Part shown: in pieces, positions 10,539 to 18,521 of the stretch
Position numbering within the stretch: position 1 is the stretch's first letter
How the letters are laid out: every line of letters starts with the position of its first letter
From: Planctomycetaceae bacterium
Lineage (GTDB): Bacteria; Planctomycetota; Planctomycetia; Pirellulales; Pirellulaceae
Direction of reading: 5' to 3'
NCBI GenBank assembly: GCA_018660825.1
Contig: JABJJO010000021.1
Span: 1-56,977 of the forward strand
Length of the DNA: 56,977 nucleotides
Notes under the pieces: generated by a model
Databases searched by the model: none
Told to the model about the DNA's origin: nothing
What the model saw: the letters and a program-made list of their open reading frames with translations, nothing else
Position numbers and translations under genes: made by a program

Positions 10539-11336
10539 ATGTCCGCTATCGACACCACGTTTGAAGAACTTCGCAGCCTAGGTAAAACCGCCTTTATCCC
10601 GTTTATCACCGCTGGCGATCCCGATCTAGAGTTCACTGGCCAAGTCCTCGCAGAACTTGAAAAATGTGGCGCTAACATTTGTGAATTAGGCATTCCATAC
10701 AGCGATCCCATAGCCGACGGTCCTGTAATTCAAGCCTCATATACACGAGCGCTGAATCAGAGAATCAAACTCAATGCAATTCTTGATAATGCTCAAACTT
10801 GGACTGCTGGGTTATCGACTCCGCTTGTCACCATGGTCAGTTACAGCATCATTCATCGCCAAGGTCTAGAACGCTACGTCGCACAAGCTAAACACGCTGG
10901 GATCGCTGGAGCGATTGTGCCAGACTTACTTGTCGAGGAAGCACCTCAGTTTGCAGCTATCTGCGCACGTGAAGATTTCAGTCTGATTCAACTTGTAACC
11001 CCTACAACACCACATGACCGAGCGCTGCGAATTTGTGAAACTACGAGCGGCTTTCTCTATTATGTTTCCGTTACCGGCATCACCGGCGCTCGACAAGAAT
11101 TGCCGCCGGAAGTCGTTGATCAAGTCAGCTGGCTTAAGTCCAAAACGGAATTACCCGTCTGTATTGGATTCGGAATCAGTCAAGCCGCGCAAGTCAAGAT
11201 GTTATCACAAGTGGCCGATGGAATTATTGTGGGATCTGCCATCGTCAAGCGTGTTGCTTCCGCTGCTGAAATTGGTAAAGCAGCTGCTCTGGAAAATGTC
11301 CGGACTTTCGTGCAAGAGCTCGTTGCGGAACTCTAG
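10539..11336 (+). CDS. trpA: Tryptophan synthase alpha chain
   Basis: TIM-barrel lyase that splits indole-3-glycerol phosphate and channels indole to TrpB. Conserved motifs are FIPFITAGDPD, CELGIPYSDPIADGP with the catalytic Glu and Asp, YYVSVTGITGAR, and VCIGFGISQAAQV plus IIVGSAIVK for phosphate binding. The 265-residue length is typical. It begins 32 bases after trpB on the same strand. Confidence 0.97.
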   Translation: MSAIDTTFEELRSLGKTAFIPFITAGDPDLEFTGQVLAELEKCGANICELGIPYSDPIADGPVIQASYTRALNQRIKLNAILDNAQTWTAGLSTPLVTMVSYSIIHRQGLERYVAQAKHAGIAGAIVPDLLVEEAPQFAAICAREDFSLIQLVTPTTPHDRALRICETTSGFLYYVSVTGITGARQELPPEVVDQVSWLKSKTELPVCIGFGISQAAQVKMLSQVADGIIVGSAIVKRVASAAEIGKAAALENVRTFVQELVAEL

Positions 11337-11407
11337 AGTCAGTTCTTGTATAATACCCTAATACACACCCCCCGTATTCACATTCACTTTCAACACAGGA
11401 CGAAATA

Positions 11408-12325
11408 ATGACATCGACTGAATTCAATGTGGAACAAGCGGTAGCGGGGCGATACTCAGCCGCTTCCAAAAAAACCGAAGCGGCTCTTTGTTGCCCTGTT
11501 GATTATGATGCTCAATGGCTCACAGCGATTCCCGCTGAGCTTATCCGCCGCGATTATGGCTGTGGTGATCCAGCTAAATACGTACAAAGTGGTGATCATG
11601 TGCTCGATTTGGGATCGGGCGGTGGAAAGATCTGTTACATTGCTTCGCAAGTTGTTGGGCCTGAAGGCCAAATCACCGGTGTCGACATGAACGACGATAT
11701 GCTCTCACTAGCACGCCAATTTCAAGGTCAAGTTATCGAGAACATTGGCTGGGATAATGTCTCATTTCGCAAGGGACGCATTCAAGACCTCAAACTTGAT
11801 TTGGAGCAACTAGAAGAATATTTAAAAACGTCGCCAGCGCATGACGCCAACAGTTGGGTGGCCGCGGAACAACAAGCCGACACACTCCGACACACTTCGC
11901 CCATGATTGCAAATGAGGGTGTTGATGTCGTCGTTTCAAATTGCGTGCTGAACTTGGTGAAAAACGAAGATCGTATACAATTATTCAACGAGATTTTTCG
12001 CGTGCTAAAACCAGGTGGTCGCGCAGTCATCAGTGACATCGTTTCCAATGGACCTGTTCCGCAACATCTACAAGACGATGCAACGTTATGGAGCGGCTGT
12101 ATCAGCGGAGCCTTTGAAGAACATGCTTTTGCCAACGCCTTCACCAATGCCGGTTTTGTTTCAGTTGAAATTCTCGTGCGCCAAAACGAACCCTGGCAAA
12201 CTGTTGAAGGAATCGAGTTTCGTAGCATGACTATCCGCGCTTGGAAACATCACAAACCGCAAACACCTGATACCGTCAATCTCAGCGATGATAACTGTTG
12301 TGACCCAAACGGCAACTGCTGCTGA
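11408..12325 (+). CDS. ArsM-like SAM-dependent methyltransferase
   Basis: A class I methyltransferase with SAM motif VLDLGSGGGK and VGPEGQITGVDMN. It has cysteines where arsenite methyltransferases carry their As(III) ligands: Cys179 in SNCVLNL and Cys231 in WSGCISGA. It also has a CC pair near the N-terminus (28-29) and two CC pairs at the very C-terminus. DYGCGDP is typical of one ArsM-like bacterial subgroup. Known ArsM enzymes convert arsenite to methylated arsenicals, so arsenic or another soft metalloid is the likely substrate. No arsR or ars efflux gene is adjacent. Assignment to arsenic is inference from the cysteines. Confidence 0.75.
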   Translation: MTSTEFNVEQAVAGRYSAASKKTEAALCCPVDYDAQWLTAIPAELIRRDYGCGDPAKYVQSGDHVLDLGSGGGKICYIASQVVGPEGQITGVDMNDDMLSLARQFQGQVIENIGWDNVSFRKGRIQDLKLDLEQLEEYLKTSPAHDANSWVAAEQQADTLRHTSPMIANEGVDVVVSNCVLNLVKNEDRIQLFNEIFRVLKPGGRAVISDIVSNGPVPQHLQDDATLWSGCISGAFEEHAFANAFTNAGFVSVEILVRQNEPWQTVEGIEFRSMTIRAWKHHKPQTPDTVNLSDDNCCDPNGNCC

Positions 12326-12400
12326 TACCAGCAGTGAACCGACAAGTAAATTTCAAAACCATTCAACACCAAACAATCATATCACGTTTAGGACAATGCC

Positions 12401-12718
12401 ATGATTCACGTCATTGCCACCGCATACATTGTTAAAGGACAACGGCAAAATTTCCTCCGTGAATTCAACGCTAACATTCCCCATGTCTTAGCGGAAAAAG
12501 GCTGTATCCAATACACACCAACAGTCGACTTCGTAAGCGAGATTGCTCGCCAAATCCCACCGGAAACAGACACTGTTGTCATAATCGAGCAGTGGGAGTC
12601 GATTGAAGATTTAGAAAACCATCTCGTCGCACCACACATGTTGGAATATCGAGAGCGTGTCAAAAACATGGTTCGCTCGGCCGACTTGCGAATAACCACA
12701 TCCCAGTTGAACTCCTAA
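12401..12718 (+). CDS. Antibiotic biosynthesis monooxygenase (ABM) domain protein
   Basis: 105 residues with the ferredoxin-like ABM fold pattern: an N-terminal strand (VIATAYIVKGQ), a helix with FNANIPHVLAEKGCIQY, then the strand TVVIIEQWESIEDLENHLVAPHM. The EQW and H-x-x-x-PH features match YgiN-like quinol monooxygenases and heme or small-molecule-binding relatives. The family is cofactor-free and its substrates vary, so no substrate is claimed. The next gene starts one base after its stop codon, so translation is probably coupled to the XdhC-like gene. Confidence 0.75.
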   Translation: MIHVIATAYIVKGQRQNFLREFNANIPHVLAEKGCIQYTPTVDFVSEIARQIPPETDTVVIIEQWESIEDLENHLVAPHMLEYRERVKNMVRSADLRITTSQLNS

Positions 12719-12719
12719 A

Positions 12720-13802
12720 ATGCGTGATCTTTTACCACAGTTATTGGAAATCGCCGCCGGCAAACGAGACGCCGTTTATTGCCGCTTGGTCGAAACACGT
12801 GGCAGTACCCCGCAAAAACCGGGTGCGACGATGCTGATCTATGCCGATGGTTCACAGGCAGGAACACTCGGAGGTGGATGCGTTGAAGCCGAAGTTAAAC
12901 GCAAAGCACTTGGAATATTGGGCAGTGGCAGTGGTGATGGAGAGATCGCGCTTTTTCAGCTCGATCGTGATTATGGCTGGGATGACGGACTTATTTGCGG
13001 TGGCCGTATGCACATTTTGTTGCAACCGGTGCAAACAACTGAAGTCCGCGAATATCTGATTCAACTTACCGAGTTGATTGTCCAGTCACCCGGTTTTGTA
13101 GAAGCGATCGTATTTGACCAACCCCACAAATCCGAAGCGATCACACTGGTTTTATTTAACGAACAAGCTCAACAAATTGCCTCACTTGGCGTGCTCGATG
13201 AGACACTCGTCGAATCAATTTCTGCCATGATGCCACCACTTACCAACCGACCAAAAGCAATCGCTCAAAACGGCATCGCGATTCTTCCGGTGCTAGAGCA
13301 ATGCCGTTTGTTAATCGTCGGCGGCGGGCATATTGGAAAAGCCGTTGCCGATATTGCCTATAACTTAGATTTTGACGTATGGGTACAGGATGACCGCGAA
13401 TCAATTGTCTCGCAGGATCGATTCCCGCATGCTACCAAGCGTTTGGTTGGCAATGTTGAGCAAGTTCTGCCTGGATTACCGATTGATAGTGATACATATT
13501 GTCTCATTGTGACTCGAGGCCACAACCATGATGAAGAAGCACTTTATTACCTAGCACCTCGTGGCGCGCGATATATTGGTATGATCGGATCCAAACGAAA
13601 AATTCGGATGATCTTTGATGATTTGCGCACACAAGGGATATCCGTCGAAGATTTAGAACAAGTGCACGCACCGGTCGGCATCGAAATTGGATCACAAACC
13701 GTCATCGAAATTGCCGTCAGCATTTGTGCGGAACTCATTTCGCATCGCAATTGCAATGGAACGATTATAGGTCGGCCGGCAAAAATTGAGGTGCAGCGGT
13801 GA
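12720..13802 (+). CDS. XdhC/CoxI family molybdenum-cofactor maturation protein
   Basis: 360 residues. The N-terminal XdhC/CoxI domain shows VETRGSTPQKPGATMLI and LGGGCVEAEV, with the conserved cysteine. The C-terminal Rossmann domain starts at LLIVGGGHIGKAVA and contains TRGHNHDEEAL and YIGMIGSKRK. Family members bind molybdenum cofactor and help sulfurate and insert it into xanthine dehydrogenase or CO dehydrogenase-type enzymes. No such enzyme is encoded in this window, so the client must lie elsewhere. The next gene overlaps by four bases (GTGA) and encodes a MocA-like nucleotidyltransferase, a frequent partner. Confidence 0.88.
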   Translation: MRDLLPQLLEIAAGKRDAVYCRLVETRGSTPQKPGATMLIYADGSQAGTLGGGCVEAEVKRKALGILGSGSGDGEIALFQLDRDYGWDDGLICGGRMHILLQPVQTTEVREYLIQLTELIVQSPGFVEAIVFDQPHKSEAITLVLFNEQAQQIASLGVLDETLVESISAMMPPLTNRPKAIAQNGIAILPVLEQCRLLIVGGGHIGKAVADIAYNLDFDVWVQDDRESIVSQDRFPHATKRLVGNVEQVLPGLPIDSDTYCLIVTRGHNHDEEALYYLAPRGARYIGMIGSKRKIRMIFDDLRTQGISVEDLEQVHAPVGIEIGSQTVIEIAVSICAELISHRNCNGTIIGRPAKIEVQR

Positions 13803-14392
13803 ACAGCTTTGCCATCATACCTGCGGCAGGTTTGAGTCGGCGCATGGGTGAACCTAAGCTGTTAAAAACGTATCGCCACAAACCGCTGATCCAACACACA
13901 CTCGAGGCTTGGTGTCGAAGTAGGGTCGACCACGTGTTGATTGTCATTCGTGTCGATGATCATGCCCTGCAGGCACTGTTACAGAAAATTGGACAGCGTT
14001 TGTCGTTTGAAATCGTACGTGCTGTTGCACCACCGGAAATGAAAGATAGCTTTTGGGCTGGATGGACGCATTTGCAAGCATCGTCTGATTTTTCTGGAAA
14101 TGATGTAATTCTGATGGCGCCTGCAGATATACCCCATTTATCCAGTTCGATCATCAACCAGCTCTTGGATTTCCATCCGCAATACCCTGATTCAATCCTT
14201 GCACCGGAATACCAAGGACGCCGCGGGCATCCAGCACTGTTTCCCGAAACTGTAGCCCAAGCAGTTTCTCAGCTTACAAGCGAACAAGGGCTGAATGCTT
14301 TGTGGGAACAATTCCCCCATCAATCGGTAGCCGTCGATACAGACGATTCATTTGATGATTTTGATACGCCACAAGATTGGCCAGATCGATAG
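13799..14392 (+). CDS. MocA/MobA-like nucleotidyltransferase
   Basis: 197 residues starting at GTG, overlapping the XdhC-like stop by four bases. The nucleotidyltransferase signature AAGLSRRMGEPKLLKTY is at the N-terminus, and VILMAPADIPHLSSSII carries the metal-binding Asp region. GRRGHPALFP is the conserved substrate loop of the MocA/CoxC group. Relatives attach CMP to molybdopterin to form the cytosine dinucleotide cofactor used by xanthine-oxidase-family enzymes. The coupling with the XdhC-like gene supports that role. Confidence 0.85.
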   Translation: MNSFAIIPAAGLSRRMGEPKLLKTYRHKPLIQHTLEAWCRSRVDHVLIVIRVDDHALQALLQKIGQRLSFEIVRAVAPPEMKDSFWAGWTHLQASSDFSGNDVILMAPADIPHLSSSIINQLLDFHPQYPDSILAPEYQGRRGHPALFPETVAQAVSQLTSEQGLNALWEQFPHQSVAVDTDDSFDDFDTPQDWPDR

Positions 14393-14403
14393 TGGTAATA
14401 ATG

Positions 14404-15579
14404 TCAGGCGTTGTTGCGGTCGCTTAACACATTCAATAACCGATCCAAATCATCCTGATTATTGTAAGCATGGGGGCTTATCCGTAGTCGTCCAGCACGA
14501 CAACTCAATACAACACGGTTATCCATGCAACGCTGACGCACTCGTGACAAATCCTCTCCCGGAAAATCAAATGACAGAATGCCTGACTGGTGGGCACGGT
14601 CTTCAGGTCCAAATAATTCGGCGCCCAAGTCAACCAACGCAGTGCGAGCCACGGCGATGTAATCGAGAATATCCTCCGCTAACGGCGATGCTCTCGATGT
14701 TAATCCAAGTTCTTTTAGCCATGACAAACTGGCTCCCAGGCCAATGAGGCCTACCATATTATTTGAGCCACCTTCGAACCGAGTTGCCGTTGGACGAGGT
14801 TGCCAGTTTATTTGATCAAAATCAAATGGCCGTTTCACCGAATTCCAACCCACCATGACAGGTCGTAACAAATCCAAGTGTGATTGTTTCAAATAGAAAA
14901 TGCCCGCTCCTTCTGGTCCTAACATCCACTTGTGACCATCTGCCGCAACAAAATCAACATCCAGTTGTTCAACATCCAATGGAAACACACCTATTCCTTG
15001 AATGGCGTCTAAAAACACGAAAATTCCTCGTGCATGGGCCGCAGCAATTAATTCTTCCAATTGCATGCGATACCCCGTGCAAAATGAGACCCAACTAACC
15101 GTGATCAAACGTGTGCGATCGTCACAAGTATCCAATATCTGTTGGATATCTACAGCAACATCTTTCACTTCCACAACTCGCACCTCAACCCCTTGGTCCC
15201 GCAAATTCATCCACGGATACTGATTCGCTGGAAACTCATTGCTTAACGTGACGATATTATCACGAGAATTCCAAGGAAATCCATGAGCCACGATATTAAT
15301 TCCCATCGACGTATTCGGCACTAACGCTATTTGCTGCGAAGATGTGCCTAACAGCTCTGCCGCTAGATTACGAGTATTCTCAACCTCACTTGCCCATTGA
15401 GGCCATAACGCATCCCCCTGCTCGGCAGCTTGCTGCAGCCACGTGGCCATCGCATTTGCGGCTCGACCAGACAACGGTGCTACTGCAGCGTGATCAAAAT
15501 ATGCGAATTCCTCAGCTATCGGCATGCGTTCTCGCATGGTTTGAGCCAGTTCGCTATTCATGATGTTCGCAGCATTCAT
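14404..15579 (-). CDS. Class V aminotransferase / cysteine desulfurase-like protein
   Basis: 391-residue PLP enzyme. Lys217 in ADGHKWMLGPEG binds PLP and Asp191 in FLDAIQG contacts the cofactor nitrogen. FDHAAVAPLSGRA at the N-terminus and TRFEGGSNN near residue 260 match the class V group that includes isopenicillin N epimerase, selenocysteine lyase and cysteine desulfurases. No obvious catalytic Cys loop is visible, so sulfur transfer is uncertain. The start is supported by GAGG seven bases upstream. It is convergent with the MocA-like gene, with 11 bases between the stops. Confidence 0.82.
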   Translation of the reverse strand: MNAANIMNSELAQTMRERMPIAEEFAYFDHAAVAPLSGRAANAMATWLQQAAEQGDALWPQWASEVENTRNLAAELLGTSSQQIALVPNTSMGINIVAHGFPWNSRDNIVTLSNEFPANQYPWMNLRDQGVEVRVVEVKDVAVDIQQILDTCDDRTRLITVSWVSFCTGYRMQLEELIAAAHARGIFVFLDAIQGIGVFPLDVEQLDVDFVAADGHKWMLGPEGAGIFYLKQSHLDLLRPVMVGWNSVKRPFDFDQINWQPRPTATRFEGGSNNMVGLIGLGASLSWLKELGLTSRASPLAEDILDYIAVARTALVDLGAELFGPEDRAHQSGILSFDFPGEDLSRVRQRCMDNRVVLSCRAGRLRISPHAYNNQDDLDRLLNVLSDRNNA

Positions 15580-15983
15580 ATTTGAACCTCAACGGAAATA
15601 GAGCCCATATAGAAACTTGAAAAGCAGATGACGAGCAAAATATGTCTACGATGCTCACCAAAGTGGCTATCAGTTGTTAGTTAATTTATAATTCATAGGA
15701 GTTTGCTGGTCACAAAAAGACGATTAACATATACATACGGTGGTAAAAACATATCTACCACCACCGATATAGGTGGGAAAACGCTTGTTAACCCAATGTT
15801 TCAAAAAATATTTTCGATAGAATGGTAACATCTACCAAAAATTGTGTGAATTGATGTCGTTTTAGATTAAGCAACTTGATTATACTTTTTGGGTAAGTTG
15901 ATTTCCCATCCGGGGATTTAGTTGAGTTAACAATCGTGCTTCAAGTGTTTCAACGTTGAGTTAGATCGCAAGGAATCCGTCGA
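15580..15983. promoter_or_regulatory. Divergent intergenic region with alternative stems
   Basis: 404 A+T-rich bases between the aminotransferase start and the small membrane protein. GGTGGTA at 15739-15745 pairs with TACCACC at 15756-15762, and the overlapping CCACC at 15761-15765 can instead pair with GGTGG about six bases on. The two stems exclude each other. A further GGTA/TACC pair appears near 15826-15840. It may be an operator or an RNA switch; the sequence gives no family match. Confidence 0.3.
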
Positions 15984-16166
15984 GTGTCAAAGGTATTCTG
16001 TTTTTTTGGGTTAGCCGTTGCTCTATTAATGCTGCTAATTTTTGCATTAGATCTAGCGATCGGCATTCCCTTTTCACGAGCGAGCATCCTCATGGACATT
16101 GGTTCCTGTATTGGCGCTATGGGTCTAGCTGGAATTAGCTACATGACATTACGTGAAGCTACGTAA
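15984..16166 (+). CDS. Small two-helix membrane protein
   Basis: 60 residues from a GTG start with AAGGA nine bases upstream. Two hydrophobic segments are visible: about residues 5-28 (FFGLAVALLMLLIFALDLAIGI) and 38-55 (DIGSCIGAMGLAGISYMTL), ending in a charged tail LREAT. No function is recognised. The good ribosome site and clean two-helix pattern support a real gene, and its last codons end 18 bases before the trpE stop on the other strand. Confidence 0.65.
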   Translation: MSKVFCFFGLAVALLMLLIFALDLAIGIPFSRASILMDIGSCIGAMGLAGISYMTLREAT

Positions 16167-16184
16167 GCTCTTTGACTAGAAGAG

Positions 16185-17684
16185 TTATTGTTGTGCACGC
16201 TTTACCGTTATCTCAACCGCTTTGAGCAATCCTCTAGCTTTGTTGAGCGTCTCTTCGTATTCAGCCAGGGGCTCACTGTCCGCAACAATTCCAGCTCCGG
16301 CTTGAACATAGATTTTATCATCTTTAATGACAAACGTACGTAGTGCAATACAGGTATCCATATTCCCTGCGTAATCAATATACCCCACGGCCCCAGCGTA
16401 AGGCCCTCGACGATGCGGTTCAAGTTCATCAATGATTTGCATCGCGCGCACCTTGGGAGCACCAGAAACCGTTCCAGCGGGTAAGCAGGCTGCTAACGCA
16501 TCAAACGCATCTTTACCCTCTTGCAGTTCACCATTCACATTGGAGGTAATATGCATCACGTGGCTGTATCGCTCAATCACCATAACATCGGATAATTCAA
16601 TGCTGCCGTAACTCGCAATACGTCCGAGATCGTTACGACCTAAATCCACCAACATCACATGTTCTGCTCGTTCTTTAGGATCGGCCAATAACTGTTCTGC
16701 TAACGCTTCGTCTTTCGCAACCGTCGCTCCTCGAGGACGCGTGCCTGCCAACGGCCTGACGGTCACTTGCCCATCCACAACTCGACACATAATCTCTGGT
16801 GAACTGCCTACTAACGTAACTTCAGGGGTCCGCAAGAAAAACATAAAAGGACTAGGATTTACGACACGCAGTGAGCGATACAATTCCAACGGATCGACCT
16901 GCATCGCCAGTTCCAAACGCTGACTGATGACCACTTGAAATATATCACCAGCCTCGATGTACTCGACGCACTTGGCAACAGCATCTTGAAATTTCTCGGG
17001 GGTGAAATTGGATTCATACGGAACGTCAACTTCCGCAGATACCGCCGTGATATCATCCAGTAATAATGCTACCGGAACATCTGCTAAACGCATGACTAAG
17101 CCATCCACTCGCGCGGCAGCAGTGGCGTAGGCGGCTTGAACATCACCGTCATGCATTTCTGGGCGAGCCATGACAATCACGAACAATGTTTTATTGATGT
17201 TATCGAAAACTACCAGCGAATCATAAAACCCAAAAGTCATGTCTGGTATTTGACGATCATCATGTGGTGCATCCGGTAGTGATTCTTCATACCGCACAAC
17301 ATCATAACCGGCGTAGCCGATGACGCCGCCGGAGAACGGAGGAAGGTCATCAATTTCAGCTACTTGGAATCCAGCGACTAAATCACGCAGTTCGTTCAAG
17401 GGATTGTCACAATGATATGTTTTACGCTCTTCGCCGTGGACTAACGTAACCTGTTGACCACTGGCGTGTATTTCCATGAAGGGATCGGTCGCCAGAATGC
17501 TAAAACGTCCAATTTTTTCACCACCGATGACGCTCTCAAACAGGCAAACACTGCCACCTTGGTCTAACCGTTGGAAAGCCGACACGGGCGTCAGGCTATC
17601 GCTGAGCAAGGTGCGATAGACGGGGATTAATTGGTTGTCGGCGGCTAACGCTGAAAACGTTTCAAGGTCGGGACGATGGTTCAT
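16185..17684 (-). CDS. trpE: Anthranilate synthase component I
   Basis: Converts chorismate to anthranilate with ammonia from TrpG, the first step of tryptophan synthesis. The C-terminal chorismate-binding domain shows YIEAGDIFQVVISQRLEL, PLAGTRPRGAT, LVDLGRNDLGRIASYGS, ACLPAGTVSGAPK, TCIALRTF and QAGAGIVADSEP. The N-terminal regulatory half has LFESVIGGEKIGRFS; LLES is the usual Trp-feedback motif and here reads LFES. The start at 17684 (MNHRPDLETF) is chosen because upstream residues to 17777 do not fit the family. There is no TrpG fusion and no trpG nearby. It is isolated from trpBA. Confidence 0.93.
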   Translation of the reverse strand: MNHRPDLETFSALAADNQLIPVYRTLLSDSLTPVSAFQRLDQGGSVCLFESVIGGEKIGRFSILATDPFMEIHASGQQVTLVHGEERKTYHCDNPLNELRDLVAGFQVAEIDDLPPFSGGVIGYAGYDVVRYEESLPDAPHDDRQIPDMTFGFYDSLVVFDNINKTLFVIVMARPEMHDGDVQAAYATAAARVDGLVMRLADVPVALLLDDITAVSAEVDVPYESNFTPEKFQDAVAKCVEYIEAGDIFQVVISQRLELAMQVDPLELYRSLRVVNPSPFMFFLRTPEVTLVGSSPEIMCRVVDGQVTVRPLAGTRPRGATVAKDEALAEQLLADPKERAEHVMLVDLGRNDLGRIASYGSIELSDVMVIERYSHVMHITSNVNGELQEGKDAFDALAACLPAGTVSGAPKVRAMQIIDELEPHRRGPYAGAVGYIDYAGNMDTCIALRTFVIKDDKIYVQAGAGIVADSEPLAEYEETLNKARGLLKAVEITVKRAQQ

Positions 17685-17994
17685 GGACAATTCTTGCATC
17701 AATAATTTAGAACAAATGCGATATCCTAGTAATACATCATAATACATCGTCACTCTCAAACGAGAAACCCTTAACAATCGCCACGAATAAGCTAATTCGG
17801 ATTGAACAAAGCACCATTGCGTTAGCGCTGCTAGGCATTACAAGTTTGCTAATCTTGACAGGTTCGTGGGCATTGATAAAATTCTAACAGTCATCTATTT
17901 TAAATGAGCATCCGGTCAACAAAAACTACGTTAGGTTCACGTACCGCATACAAAACTAGAGCTTAGACAAAGCGCAGGGAAAGGCAGCAGGCCA
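17685..17994. other. Intergenic region between trpE and mcsA
   Basis: 310 bases between divergent genes, expected to hold both promoters. A short hydrophobic frame runs at 17801-17887 (about 28 codons) but lacks an ATG, GTG or TTG start, so it is not called. No clear promoter hexamers or terminator were seen. Confidence 0.4.
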
Positions 17995-18519
17995 ATGAAA
18001 TGTCAACATTGTGAACGCCCAGCGACCTTTCATATTACAGAGTTAACGGACGAGGTTCCCGACGAACTTCACCTGTGCGAAGAGCACGCTCGAGTTTATC
18101 TCATACAAGCGGAAACACCTGAATTGGAGTCACCATCGATAGCGGGAGCTTTAGCCCAGCATCTAAAGATTGGTCAGGCGGCTGAAGAACTCGCTCGGCT
18201 TGATCAACAGGCATGTCCGATCTGCGGCATTACCTTCTACGAATTTCGACATGCTGGGCGTTTAGGCTGCCCGCATGATTACGTCTGTTTCGAAGACAAA
18301 ATCGAACCGATCATCATGAGCATCCAAAATGCTACTCAACATGTTGGCAAACGCCCCAAATCTGGCATGGATGGAACAGACCGTCGTACCGAGTTAATCC
18401 GACTACGGCGCGACATGGAAGCAGCGGTTGGGCGTGAAGATTATGAACTAGCGTCGACACTGCGCGATGAAATACAAAATCTTTCCGCATCCATGGAGGC
18501 CGATAATTCATCGGAATAG
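17995..18519 (+). CDS. mcsA: McsA-like zinc-finger protein with UVR motif
   Basis: 174 residues. It has cysteine pairs typical of McsA: CQHC at residues 3-6, CEEH near 28, CPIC near 74, and GCPHDYVC. The C-terminal UVR motif runs from ELIRLRRDMEAAVGRE to LASTLRDEIQ. In Firmicutes McsA binds and activates the protein arginine kinase McsB, and the complex marks proteins for ClpC-ClpP. mcsB begins two bases after this stop, so the pair is co-translated. ctsR and clpC, the usual neighbours in Firmicutes, are absent from the window. Confidence 0.9.
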   Translation: MKCQHCERPATFHITELTDEVPDELHLCEEHARVYLIQAETPELESPSIAGALAQHLKIGQAAEELARLDQQACPICGITFYEFRHAGRLGCPHDYVCFEDKIEPIIMSIQNATQHVGKRPKSGMDGTDRRTELIRLRRDMEAAVGREDYELASTLRDEIQNLSASMEADNSSE

Positions 18520-18521
18520 CC

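Noticed and set aside
12314-12332. Hairpin at the end of the ArsM-like gene
   Set aside because: The stem overlaps the last codons (Cys-Cys) and has no U-run, so it is probably a by-product of the coding sequence.
17801-17887. Short hydrophobic 28-codon frame ending in TAA
   Set aside because: It reads like a membrane helix but has no ATG, GTG or TTG start and no ribosome site.
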